A DNA stretch of 13,408 nt from Methanosphaera sp. (GCA_017430835.1 JAFRMD010000163.1:1-13408); one strand, 5' to 3'. Positions 1 to 5,571 are shown, counted from the stretch's first letter. Program-made: numbers and translations. The notes: a model not told the origin generated them from the sequence alone.

Positions 1-35
1 ATTATATATAATTTAAAAATATAATTTAAAGTGTT

Positions 36-79
36 CTATTTTTTTTAAAAATTACGTCAGTAATTTTTAAAAAAAATAG
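36..79. repeat. Perfect 20-bp inverted repeat with 4-nt loop
   Basis: Arms 36-55 and 60-79 are exact reverse complements around the loop GTCA. The arms are almost pure A/T, so a perfect match is less surprising than in mixed sequence, but 20 of 20 with a 4-nt loop is still notable. There is no terminator-like GC stem. It could be a cruciform or a protein site. Confidence 0.75.
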
Positions 80-380
80 ATTTTGAGATAAAAGAAATAT
101 ATTAATTAAAAACCTTTAATTTCTTTTTTCTTTAATTTCTTTTTGCTTCTTTTTCTTTTTTCCTTTTTCTTTCGATTTTTCGATTGCAGATTGCAATTGC
201 AGATTCTCGTTTTCAGATTTTAAATTGTCGCAGAATATAATTTTAGATTTTAGATTGCTTCTTCTTTTTGAGAATGGAAAGAATAATACTCAGACTTTTA
301 CCCTTTGAGAATGGGATGTCTTATGAGAGATTAATAATAAAAGTCTCGTAATAGTAGACTGATAATAGGAAATTTGTAAT

Positions 381-401
381 ATGATTTTTGTCATATTGAT
401 T
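381..401 (+). promoter_or_regulatory. Orphan operator plus -35, no gene
   Basis: ATGATTTTTGTCAT (381-394) matches the operator found before most genes here, and TTGATT (396-401) follows at the standard 15-nt offset. No -10 lies at 17 nt (419-424 reads TTTTGA) and no ORF with a ribosome site follows. I read it as a decayed promoter of a lost unit. Confidence 0.5.
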
Positions 402-639
402 TTTTGTTAGGGACGGAATTTTGATATATGATATTGTTCTGATTGTGAATATTGGTTTTGTGCTTGATATGAAAGATTCATATAAACAAAATGTTTTTAT
501 GCTTGTATTCGCAGTGAATATGTCTTGGCATGGAAGATTTTTTATATATATATGCGTATTCTTGGGTAAGATATATGTGTGATTTGCTTTTTATTTATAT
601 GTGATTTTTCTATGGGTGAAACTATACTTTGTGTCGTAT

Positions 640-885
640 AATGTTGTTGTGCTGGATTGAGTTTTGGATTGAGTTGGGGATTGGGGACTGCGTTATATTA
701 TGTATTATTTTGAGCAATGTGTTGGATTATATGAAATTGAGTTGTACACAATTGAATTGCGGTGGATTGTATTGGGCTATGTGGTTTGTATTTAGGATTG
801 GGGTTTGGGTTGGGTTATGCGTTATGTTGTGGATTGGGGGTTGTATTATTGGATTGCGGATTGTTTTATTGCATGATTGTGTATG
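640..885 (+). repeat. G/T-rich low-complexity block with GGATTG words
   Basis: This stretch is strongly enriched in G and T on the + strand and repeats GGATTG/TTGGATTG about eight times. G-runs at 800-803, 807-809, 812-814 and 836-840 could in principle form a quadruplex, though the last loop is long. An 85-codon ORF at 629-886 is open but has no ribosome site and a W/I/L/C-heavy composition that follows from the skew, so I do not call it a gene. Confidence 0.55.
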
Positions 886-1101
886 ACTAAAAAATTTTTC
901 CTCTCTTTTATAAAAATTTTCTATATTATTGCATTTTATGGTGAAAATAATATAAAATATCTCTAAAAATATAGAAAAAATTTAAAAATTTGGTGCATAA
1001 TATTCAATGTAATATTGCGTATTATAGGACAAAAACCCATTCTCAATATTACGTGTTATGGAACAAGCGTTTCTCTTGGTTAATGCGTAAACTGAGAGGA
1101 T

Positions 1102-1287
1102 TTATGCTCAGACTGGAGTGAAAGAACTTTATACTCAGTCTGGCTGGCTGGTGTAAAGAAATAGTTTTGATTTTTGTTTTAGAATAAATGTTTTTATAAA
1201 AAGGCTCTGAGTATAAAGTTTTATTTTGTTTTGTAAATATTTATACTCAGTCGGAATTTTGAATCATAAAAAATATTTATACTCAGA
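1102..1287. repeat. TATACTCAGA repeat cluster 1
   Basis: Copies: 1102-1112 (TGCTCAGA variant), 1129-1139 (ends AGT), reverse copy 1206-1216, 1241-1251 (ends AGT) and 1277-1287. CAGACTG (1109-1115) and CAGTCTG (1136-1142) extend the first two into a wider inverted match. The cluster precedes the operator of the first gene. Confidence 0.8.
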
Positions 1288-1360
1288 GTTTTTTGATGAA
1301 TGTAATACAGAATCAAATCAAATATCATATGATTTTAGTAAAGAAAATAATATATAAAAC

Positions 1361-1404
1361 ATGACAAATGTCATATTGCTTTTTCTCTTGAACAGGTGTA
1401 AAAT
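1361..1404 (+). promoter_or_regulatory. Operator and sigma-A promoter of gene A
   Basis: ATGACAAATGTCAT (1361-1374) is a 6-bp-arm dyad. It is followed by TTGCTT (-35, 1376-1381), 17 nt, and TAAAAT (-10, 1399-1404). The operator abuts the -35, with its centre near -43. The leader TACATAATAAAAAACAAA is shared with the leader of gene K. Confidence 0.8.
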
Positions 1405-1440
1405 GAGTACATAATAAAAAACAAAACAACGGAGGTTGAC

Positions 1441-1656
1441 ATGGGTTATCTTGATGATTATTGTCGTAAACTTGATACATTGGTAAGGGCTGATTTCTAT
1501 CAGTATAAGCATGGTAATGTTATTGTCTATGGTCAAAATTGCTTCGGACATCACATAACTCAAACATACATGATGTATGATTCACTTGCTGATGTAAAAC
1601 AGGAAATGAAACGTAAAGGAATAAAAAATTACTCACATATGCGCAAAATGAGCTAA
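1441..1656 (+). CDS. Small hypothetical protein A (71 aa)
   Basis: I do not recognise this protein. ATG 1441 has GGAGG at 1431-1435, five bases upstream. The protein is tyrosine-rich at the N-terminus (GYLDDYCRKL) and ends in a basic helix-like segment, roughly residues 46-60 (DSLADVKQEMKRKGI), which suggests a small soluble alpha/beta protein. It is a monocistronic unit with its own operator-promoter and a GAGGG/CCCTC terminator just after the stop. The minus-strand ORF across it is a shadow. Coding is supported by promoter, ribosome site and terminator all being in register; function is unknown. Confidence 0.8.
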   Translation: MGYLDDYCRKLDTLVRADFYQYKHGNVIVYGQNCFGHHITQTYMMYDSLADVKQEMKRKGIKNYSHMRKMS

Positions 1657-1663
1657 TCTTTTT

Positions 1664-1688
1664 GAGGGTGAAATATCCCTCTTTTTTT
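1664..1688 (+). terminator. Intrinsic terminator of gene A
   Basis: GAGGG (1664-1668) pairs with CCCTC (1677-1681) and is followed by a run of T. Confidence 0.75.
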
Positions 1689-1699
1689 GTTAATAATCT

Positions 1700-1763
1700 T
1701 TATACTCAGATAATTTTATACTCAGATTTTGTCATATGATGAATGTCACTTTTTATACTCAGT
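1700..1763. repeat. TATACTCAGA repeat cluster 2 with orphan operator
   Basis: Forward copies lie at 1700-1710, 1716-1726 and 1753-1763 (ends AGT). Between them ATGATGAATGTCAC (1736-1749) matches the operator consensus but no promoter or gene follows at the usual distance. The remaining sequence to 1950 includes CCCGTA/TACGGG (1808-1813/1834-1839) and the inverted repeat described separately. Confidence 0.7.
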
Positions 1764-1865
1764 ATTTTTGGTTTTGAAAATGTTGTTGACAAATGGTAAT
1801 CAGAATACCCGTATTTGCTTCGAGGATTGATTCTACGGGGGTTTAATGGGGATACCCTTATATTT

Positions 1866-1922
1866 ATACCCTAAAAATTAAAAATCAAAATTTGATGCCT
1901 TCTGACGCTAAATTTGAAGCCT
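1866..1922. repeat. Left arm of ~57-nt inverted repeat around genes B-C
   Basis: Reading rightward from ATACCC, this segment aligns to the reverse complement of 2581-2636 at about three quarters identity by eye, with shared blocks TTAAAAAT, AAATTTGA, CCTTCT and GCT-AAATTTGA. It lies upstream of the gene B promoter. Confidence 0.6.
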
Positions 1923-1951
1923 TAATTTTATTTAGGCATAATTTGTGAAAC

Positions 1952-1995
1952 ATGATAAATGTCACATTGATTTTTGAAATGAATTGCTATAAAAT
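1952..1995 (+). promoter_or_regulatory. Operator and sigma-A promoter of gene B
   Basis: ATGATAAATGTCAC (1952-1965), TTGATT (1967-1972), 17 nt, TAAAAT (1990-1995). Same geometry as gene A. Confidence 0.8.
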
Positions 1996-2034
1996 AAACA
2001 ATAAGTCGAGAGAATGAGAGAAAGGAGTTTGAAA

Positions 2035-2235
2035 ATGAGAAAAGTAAAAAACTTGACATGTTACAATTTTTTTTACGTTATTCGGAAAATAGGAGAACGT
2101 GGCTATAGTTTTAATGATTCAACATATATGGCGAAAGTTATTTTTCAGGGATTTGGATATAATTCCAGTATTTCCATTGAGGAAAGAATAAACAAGCTCC
2201 CTATAAAAAAATATTATGACAAAAGTCACTCTTGA
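2035..2235 (+). CDS. Small hypothetical protein B (66 aa)
   Basis: Unrecognised. I chose ATG 2035 (MRKVKN...) because AAAGGAG (2021-2027) sits seven bases before it; the in-frame ATG at 2014 lies upstream of that site. The protein is basic, with an aromatic N-terminal half (CYNFFYV) and a Lys-rich C-terminus (KLPIKKYYDKSHS). Its last codons double as the operator of gene C, and its TGA stop lies inside the -35 of gene C, so there is no terminator between B and C and read-through is likely. A small nucleic-acid-associated protein is possible from charge alone, but that is a guess. Confidence 0.7.
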   Translation: MRKVKNLTCYNFFYVIRKIGERGYSFNDSTYMAKVIFQGFGYNSSISIEERINKLPIKKYYDKSHS

Positions 2236-2260
2236 CGAAAGAAAATAAATGTGATATAAT
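2216..2260 (+). promoter_or_regulatory. Operator and promoter of gene C, inside the end of gene B
   Basis: ATGACAAAAGTCAC (2216-2229), TTGACG (2232-2237), 17 nt, TATAAT (2255-2260). It is a near-consensus promoter. The operator lies in codons of B and the -35 spans B's stop codon. Confidence 0.8.
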
Positions 2261-2289
2261 GCTGGTTGTTGATGAAAGGAGAACTGATT

Positions 2290-2478
2290 ATGGAAAAAAT
2301 CGTAGTGAATTTTGAACCGCAAGATTTTGGAGATAAAAATCAATACCACTATAATGCTCAACTGTGGCGTTATGGCAGAGGAACGTGGTGGTACACTGGT
2401 TCAGGAAGATACCTCAAAACCATTGAAGAAGTTCTTCTTTATGCTCGTAATCAAAATGTTTTGATAGAATTTAAGTAG
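2290..2478 (+). CDS. Small hypothetical protein C (62 aa)
   Basis: Start ATG 2290 is set by AAAGGAG at 2275-2281; the TTG at 2266 would be at or before the transcript start. The protein has a Trp/Tyr/Gly-rich centre, about residues 26-40 (WRYGRGTWWYTGSGR), then a short helix-like end (TIEEVLLYARN). This pattern, an aromatic beta segment followed by a T-x-E-E-V helix, recurs in small unnamed phage proteins, but I cannot name a family. It has its own promoter and a strong terminator directly after. Confidence 0.8.
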   Translation: MEKIVVNFEPQDFGDKNQYHYNAQLWRYGRGTWWYTGSGRYLKTIEEVLLYARNQNVLIEFK

Positions 2479-2506
2479 AAAATATCGCAACGCCTCCTTT
2501 GTTTTT

Positions 2507-2540
2507 GTTATGCTCCTGAAAAATGGAGCATAACTTTTTT
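2507..2540 (+). terminator. Intrinsic terminator of B-C
   Basis: A perfect 10-bp stem (GTTATGCTCC 2507-2516 with GGAGCATAAC 2525-2534), an 8-nt loop, then six T. Confidence 0.9.
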
Positions 2541-2580
2541 AAGAATTTTTATACTCAGATGGGTAAACTATACGAAATTG

Positions 2581-2636
2581 ATGGTCAAATTTGAAGCGAG
2601 AAGGGGTCAAATTTCAATTTTTAATTTTAGGGGTAT
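2581..2636. repeat. Right arm of ~57-nt inverted repeat around genes B-C
   Basis: Inverted, diverged copy of 1866-1922. It is followed by GGGGTA-TATTTG-TACCC, and the left arm is preceded by GGGGATACCC, so the similarity may extend slightly further. Confidence 0.6.
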
Positions 2637-2833
2637 ATTTGTACCCTTTTGATATTTAAGTGGTCTTAAATTGAATCTATGGTGCCTTAAACGAAGTTTT
2701 TAGATTGTATTTACAAAAATATTTTTTGAATGTACTGTTTTTTGGAAAACATGATATTGAATGTTCTGTTTCTGAGTATAAAAATTTTTTATGATTATTG
2801 TGATATTTATACTCAGAAATAATGTTGCAAAAA

Positions 2834-2916
2834 ATATAGAAAAATGTGGTATCAATCTTAAGAAAGATTAAAATTAGATTAAAATTAGATTAGAAAATTA
2901 TATAGAAAAATGTGGT
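2834..2916. repeat. 17-nt direct repeat flanking 11-nt tandem units
   Basis: ATATAGAAAAATGTGGT occurs exactly at 2834-2850 and 2900-2916, 66 nt apart (six times 11). Between them AGATTAAAATT is repeated at 2865-2875 and 2876-2886, with a partial third copy from 2887. Confidence 0.85.
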
Positions 2917-2973
2917 TAACTATAAAAAATTTTTATAGATAATTTTTATATTATAAAAAATTTTTATGATATT

Positions 2974-3060
2974 GTTAACAAAATGTTAACAAAATGTTAA
3001 CAAAATGTTAATAAAATTCTTATATTTTGTTAATAAAATTCTTATAAAATGTTAACAAAA
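2974..3060. repeat. Iteron-like 11-nt repeats (GTTAACAAAAT)
   Basis: GTTAACAAAAT at 2974, 2985 and 2996, then two 22-nt units GTTAATAAAATTCTTATA(T/A)(T/A)(T/A)T at 3007 and 3029, then GTTAACAAAA at 3051. All spacings are multiples of 11. Near-palindromic A/T sequence (2920-2938 and 2951-2969) precedes them. The layout resembles iterons plus an AT-rich unwinding region of a replication origin, but no initiator gene or DnaA box is evident in the window. Confidence 0.8.
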
Positions 3061-3096
3061 AACTGAGCATAAAAACAATGTTGTAATATTAAAAAC

Positions 3097-3140
3097 ATGA
3101 CATTTGTCATCTTGTATTATTTTCAATTGAGATGTAAAAT
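3097..3140 (+). promoter_or_regulatory. Operator and sigma-A promoter of D-E
   Basis: ATGACATTTGTCAT (3097-3110, perfect dyad), TTGTAT (3112-3117), 17 nt, TAAAAT (3135-3140). Confidence 0.8.
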
Positions 3141-3174
3141 ACATACATAATCAAAAACAAAGGAGATTATGAAA

Positions 3175-3555
3175 ATGAGTGTCAAAAAAGGTTTTTATAA
3201 GGTTTGTCAGTCAGGTGGTTCTTATGTAACAGCAATATTTTTTAATCCTTGCACACTTGAAGAATATTCTGAATGTGTCCGGGATTATGAATATAGCGAT
3301 TGTTCTCGTGATAATGATGAACTTTATAATATGGATATTGATAAAAATGCAGAGCGTGCATGGAGACATTATCATAAAGAAATTTTATGGGGTGATGAAG
3401 TAAAAGTTGTAAAAGGTCGTAAAGTTCCTATTGGGACTATTGCAAATGTAACAAAAATTAAACCTTATTATGATTGTTATAATCGTTGGGTATGTGATTA
3501 TGCGTATCTTGATAATGGCATGAAAACAAATGTTAACAATCTTGTATTGGAATAG
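3175..3555 (+). CDS. Hypothetical protein D with KOW/SH3-like segment (126 aa)
   Basis: This is the largest protein of the window. ATG 3175 gives the usual 9-nt spacing from AAAGGAG (3159-3165); ATG 3169 would be only three bases away. The N-terminal half is Tyr/Cys-rich (Cys 11, 26, 34, 43). Residues 72-95 (WGDEVKVVKGRKVPIGTIAN and on) have the G-D-x-V-x-V-V-x-G-R-K-V-P-x-G-T pattern of a small KOW/SH3-like barrel, common in short phage proteins and often linked to nucleic-acid or ribosome contacts. That family link is from pattern memory only. D is the first gene of a pair; its TAG stop overlaps the AGGAGG of E. Confidence 0.85.
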   Translation: MSVKKGFYKVCQSGGSYVTAIFFNPCTLEEYSECVRDYEYSDCSRDNDELYNMDIDKNAERAWRHYHKEILWGDEVKVVKGRKVPIGTIANVTKIKPYYDCYNRWVCDYAYLDNGMKTNVNNLVLE

Positions 3556-3564
3556 GAGGTTAAA

Positions 3565-3744
3565 ATGAAAAAATATTCACTGTGGAATAATCAAGATGAA
3601 ATGATTTTTTCTTGTAATGATAATACTATTTTTAGTACCACGATTGAAGTAAATTATCCTTTGGGTGATTTTGTTACTGTTTATGATGTTCCTGAATGGG
3701 TAACAATTGTATTTGAAAATTATAAAATTGTTATTGTGAAATAG
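3565..3744 (+). CDS. Small hypothetical protein E (59 aa)
   Basis: AGGAGG (3554-3559) overlaps the stop codon of D and lies five bases before ATG 3565, so D and E are translationally close and co-transcribed. The protein begins MKKYSLWNNQDEMIFSC and is rich in beta-forming residues (TIEVNYPLGDFVTVYDVPEWVTIVF), suggesting a small all-beta fold. There is no membrane segment and I do not recognise a family. A strong terminator follows within six bases of the stop. Confidence 0.85.
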   Translation: MKKYSLWNNQDEMIFSCNDNTIFSTTIEVNYPLGDFVTVYDVPEWVTIVFENYKIVIVK

Positions 3745-3749
3745 TAAAA

Positions 3750-3775
3750 AGGGGATTTCTATCCCCTAATTTTTT
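3750..3775 (+). terminator. Intrinsic terminator of D-E
   Basis: AGGGGAT (3750-3756), loop TTCT, ATCCCCT (3761-3767), then T6. The AGGGGA/TCCCCT stem recurs after genes M and N. Confidence 0.9.
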
Positions 3776-3786
3776 ATTAATATTAT

Positions 3787-3890
3787 TTATACTCAGATAA
3801 TAGAATATGTTTTCTGACTGAGTATAAATCTATTTTTGATTTATGATATTTATACTCAGAGCTTCTGATTTTCTGATTGTCTGAGTATAT
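3787..3890. repeat. TATACTCAGA repeat cluster 4 (two inverted pairs)
   Basis: Pair one: 3787-3797 forward and 3817-3827 reverse. Pair two: 3850-3860 forward and 3880-3890 reverse. Both have a 19-nt gap. The spacers contain TTTCTGA/TTCTGATT words. Confidence 0.9.
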
Positions 3891-3905
3891 TTTCTGATAA
3901 AAAAT

Positions 3906-3949
3906 ATGATGAATGTCATATTGATTTATTTTTTATTTGAATGTATAAT
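3906..3949 (+). promoter_or_regulatory. Operator and sigma-A promoter of F-G
   Basis: ATGATGAATGTCAT (3906-3919), TTGATT (3921-3926), 17 nt, TATAAT (3944-3949). Confidence 0.85.
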
Positions 3950-3982
3950 AATGACATAACAAAACAAAAAAGGAGATGAAAT

Positions 3983-4138
3983 ATGCACCCTGATTATAAT
4001 AGATTTCTCCAAGAATTTTATAGTTATGATAGAAATAAAAATCAATATGAATATTGTAAGAATGAAGTGCATTATGATACAGATATAAGTAAATATTCTG
4101 TTGAAGAAATTATAAATGATTTTTTTGATAATCTTTAA
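3983..4138 (+). CDS. Small hypothetical protein F (51 aa)
   Basis: An AAAAAGGAG site lies just before ATG 3983. The protein is hydrophilic and tyrosine-rich (MHPDYNRFLQEFYSYDRNKN), with an acidic C-terminal helix-like end (VEEIINDFFDNL). It has no recognised motif. It is followed after 27 bases by gene G without a terminator, so F and G form a pair. It is too short for common ORF cut-offs and easily missed. Confidence 0.75.
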   Translation: MHPDYNRFLQEFYSYDRNKNQYEYCKNEVHYDTDISKYSVEEIINDFFDNL

Positions 4139-4165
4139 ATTATTCAAAAACAGATGGAGGATGTT

Positions 4166-4366
4166 ATGAAGTTCTATAAAGTAAAAGAAGACAACGAATA
4201 CTGGAATAAGAATGGAGAACATGTTGGTTTTGTTGTTGAAGATGAATTAATTACACCTTCAGAAATGAAACAAAGAAAATTACCGATTACAAGTAATTTT
4301 ATTCCTGTTGAAGTAAAGAAAACAAATACACATTGGTTTTTTGGATGCAGATTTGAAAGCATGTGA
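4166..4366 (+). CDS. Conserved phage-type small protein G (66 aa)
   Basis: ATG 4166 is chosen because GGAGG (4156-4160) is five bases upstream; the ATG at 4154 overlaps that site. The protein has an N-terminal FYKVKEDNEYW segment, ELITPSEMKQRKL at 27-39, and PVEVKKTNTHWFFGCRF at 47-63. The order E-L-(L/I)-T-x-x-E then P-V-E-(V/I)-x-K-x-x-T-x-x-F-F-G-x-R-F is one I associate with a widespread unnamed family in Bacillota phages and prophages; function is unknown. The stop codon lies inside the operator of gene H. Confidence 0.8.
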   Translation: MKFYKVKEDNEYWNKNGEHVGFVVEDELITPSEMKQRKLPITSNFIPVEVKKTNTHWFFGCRFESM

Positions 4367-4407
4367 TTAATGTCATATTGACAATATCATACTACTAATA
4401 TTATAAT
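4364..4407 (+). promoter_or_regulatory. Operator and consensus promoter of gene H
   Basis: TGATTAATGTCA (4364-4375) starts on the TGA stop of gene G. TTGACA (4378-4383), 18 nt, TATAAT (4402-4407) are perfect hexamers. No terminator or TATACTCAGA copy separates G and H. Confidence 0.8.
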
Positions 4408-4428
4408 AGTAACATAAAGGAGAAAATT

Positions 4429-4635
4429 ATGAGCACAAAAGAATACAGTGAAGAATTATATAATGCTGTAGACAATATTAGAGATGCCTTTTGGCTTGAT
4501 GATGTTGTTGATGATATTGAAACAGTTATGTGGTATGCTGGATTAATTGATGATTTCAGATGGTCAGATGTTGATGAATGGGAAGGATTAATTAAAAAAG
4601 CACAAGAAATTTTGAACATTGATTTGGGTCGATGA
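4429..4635 (+). CDS. Small acidic protein H (68 aa)
   Basis: AAAGGAG (4416-4422) lies six bases before ATG 4429. The protein is strongly acidic: I count 18 Asp/Glu against 6 Lys/Arg, with a DDVVDDIE run and SDVDEWE near residues 46-52, and looks mostly helical with four Trp. Small acidic helical proteins in phage early regions include DNA mimics and inhibitors of host enzymes; this is only an analogy from composition. There is no terminator after it; the next promoter starts 16 bases past the stop. Confidence 0.8.
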   Translation: MSTKEYSEELYNAVDNIRDAFWLDDVVDDIETVMWYAGLIDDFRWSDVDEWEGLIKKAQEILNIDLGR

Positions 4636-4650
4636 ATTTCTAATATACTC

Positions 4651-4679
4651 TTGACAAAATCAATAATATGGTGTAGAAT
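4651..4679 (+). promoter_or_regulatory. Operator-free promoter of gene I
   Basis: TTGACA (4651-4656), 17 nt, TAGAAT (4674-4679). Unlike the other units, no TGAC-N4-GTCA dyad and no full TATACTCAGA copy precedes it, although AATATACTCTTGA (4643-4655) is reminiscent. Confidence 0.75.
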
Positions 4680-4708
4680 AAATAATGTGAGGAAGAAAGG
4701 AAGTAATT

Positions 4709-4870
4709 ATGGATACAGATTATTATTGCTTTTGGGCCGTTAGCTTTGAGGATTTTCCGATTATTCCTCACACTTTGAAATTTATCCATAATACGGGTAA
4801 ACGAAAACTGTTGAGTAAATCTAAGGGAGAACTATTTGTTCTTATAAAAAAGTTCTCCAATGACAAGTAA
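4709..4870 (+). CDS. Small hypothetical protein I (53 aa)
   Basis: AAAGGAAG precedes ATG 4709. The protein has an aromatic, acidic N-terminal half (MDTDYYCFWAVSFEDF) and a basic C-terminal half (TGKRKLLSKSKGELFVLIKKF). No family is recognised. It is the last ORF of the F-G-H-I run, which has internal promoters but no terminator until 5011. The long hairpin at 4907-4986 lies in its 3' region. Confidence 0.7.
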   Translation: MDTDYYCFWAVSFEDFPIIPHTLKFIHNTGKRKLLSKSKGELFVLIKKFSNDK

Positions 4871-4906
4871 TAAAGGAACGGATATAGTAAAGATTTATTT
4901 GTCGTA

Positions 4907-4986
4907 AAAGATTGAATGGAGTACATTAATTATATAGGGGGTGGAATGAATTTTCTAATATAATTAATGTGTTCCCTTGAATCTTT
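4907..4986 (+). ncRNA. Long imperfect hairpin, possible structured RNA
   Basis: Arms 4907-4935 and 4958-4986 (29 nt each) match at about 24 positions, with 13 consecutive pairs next to the loop (ACATTAATTATAT with ATATAATTAATGT). The 22-nt loop contains GGGGGTGG and an ATG (4946) that opens a five-codon ORF ending in the right arm. It lies between gene I and a strong terminator, so it is probably transcribed. Attenuator-like leader, RNA-stability element or mini-element remnant are all possible. Confidence 0.45.
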
Positions 4987-5010
4987 CGTTCATGATACTC
5001 CTTGTTTTTA

Positions 5011-5046
5011 GATAATGCGCTTTTGTGTGAGCGCATTATCTTTTTT
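5011..5046 (+). terminator. Strong terminator after gene I and the hairpin
   Basis: A perfect 11-bp stem (GATAATGCGCT 5011-5021 with AGCGCATTATC 5030-5040), an 8-nt loop, then T6. Confidence 0.92.
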
Positions 5047-5054
5047 AATGATAA

Positions 5055-5130
5055 TTATACTCAGAGCAATTTTCTGATATGTAGTCTGAGTATAAAATTT
5101 TAGATTATTTTTGTAATATTTATACTCAGA
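5055..5130. repeat. TATACTCAGA repeat cluster 5
   Basis: Forward 5055-5065 and reverse 5085-5095 form an inverted pair with a 19-nt gap; a further forward copy is at 5120-5130. Confidence 0.9.
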
Positions 5131-5138
5131 AATTTATA

Positions 5139-5204
5139 ATGATATTTGTCATATAGAAATATAACATTTGACACCTTGTAATATTTTTGATATAGATGTA
5201 CAAT
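5139..5204 (+). promoter_or_regulatory. Double operator and promoter of gene J
   Basis: The distal dyad ATGATATTTGTCAT (5139-5152) is 37 nt before the -35. The proximal degenerate site ATAACATTTGACAC lies at 5161-5174. Then TTGTAA (5176-5181), 17 nt, TACAAT (5199-5204). Confidence 0.75.
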
Positions 5205-5236
5205 AGACATATAAATAAATAAAGGAGATAAAAATC

Positions 5237-5464
5237 ATGAATGAATATATGGAATATATTGTATCTGAATCGTTTGATAAAACCAATAAGGAAGCACAGA
5301 TAGCTTCTGGATGTGCAAAAAACATTGGGGAATTTATCGAAAAAACTTTTATAGATGGTTTTGAATATTACTACAATGAATATATGGATGAAGCAATTTT
5401 GAAATTTACCAAACCAAACGGTATGAGCAAGGTTTATTTTGTTTTTCCGAATATACTTTCGTAA
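5237..5464 (+). CDS. Small hypothetical protein J (75 aa)
   Basis: The AAAGGAGATAAAAATC-ATG leader is the standard one of this region (also M and R). The protein is acidic with many Tyr/Phe (FIDGFEYYYNEYMDEAI, about residues 38-54) and ends in a hydrophobic VYFVFPNIL. No signal peptide and no known motif are visible. It is a monocistronic unit with a terminator about ten bases after the stop. Confidence 0.8.
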   Translation: MNEYMEYIVSESFDKTNKEAQIASGCAKNIGEFIEKTFIDGFEYYYNEYMDEAILKFTKPNGMSKVYFVFPNILS

Positions 5465-5473
5465 TTTCTGAAG

Positions 5474-5498
5474 GGATAGTAGAAAATACTATCCTTTT
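5474..5498 (+). terminator. Intrinsic terminator of gene J
   Basis: GGATAGT (5474-5480) pairs with ACTATCC (5488-5494), then a T tract. Confidence 0.8.
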
Positions 5499-5511
5499 AT
5501 TTTAATATTAT

Positions 5512-5557
5512 TTATACTCAGATTATTTAGATTTCCTGAACAAGCATCTGAGTATAA
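5512..5557. repeat. TATACTCAGA repeat cluster 6
   Basis: One inverted pair: forward 5512-5522, reverse 5547-5557, gap 24 nt. Confidence 0.9.
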
Positions 5558-5571
5558 TTATTATTTAAGAT

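Larger units (their letters stand above)
1..1360. other. Gene-poor AT-rich left region
   Basis: No ORF here has both a ribosome site and plausible composition. The stretch holds a perfect hairpin (36-79), a T/C-rich tract (about 117-176), GATT-rich low-complexity sequence (about 175-260), a duplicated TTTGAGAATGG word (about 269 and 304; its complement is near 1036), an orphan operator with -35 (381-401), a small dyad (ATATGAA-aga-TTCATAT, 467-483), a G/T-rich block (640-885) and the first TATACTCAGA repeats. It reads as non-coding, possibly decayed, intergenic DNA. Confidence 0.6.
2549..3072. repeat. TATACTCAGA repeat cluster 3 (sparse)
   Basis: Forward copy 2549-2559, reverse 2771-2781, forward 2807-2817, reverse variant 3062-3072 (ACTGAGCATAA). 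The copies are far apart here because unrelated repeats (2581-2636 and 2834-3060) occupy the interval. No gene is seen between 2541 and 3174. Confidence 0.7.

Noticed and set aside
629..886. 85-codon + strand ORF in the G/T-rich block
   Set aside because: No ribosome site precedes the ATG, and the W/I/L/C/G-heavy product is explained by the GGATTG low-complexity sequence.
1786..1816. Promoter from TTGACA at 1786
   Set aside because: No -10 at 16-18 nt and no ORF with a ribosome site downstream before the gene B promoter.
2559..2594. Short ORF MGKLYEIDGQI
   Set aside because: Only 11 codons with no ribosome site, and it starts at the edge of a TATACTCAGA repeat.
3787..3890. TATACTCAGA pairs as intrinsic terminators
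   Set aside because: The stems are AT-rich, lack a consistent following T tract, and lie downstream of separate, clear GC-stem terminators.
3926..4222. 98-codon minus-strand ORF over F-G
   Set aside because: It is a shadow of the + strand pair; the I/F-rich product reflects reverse-complemented A/T-rich codons, and no signals are present.
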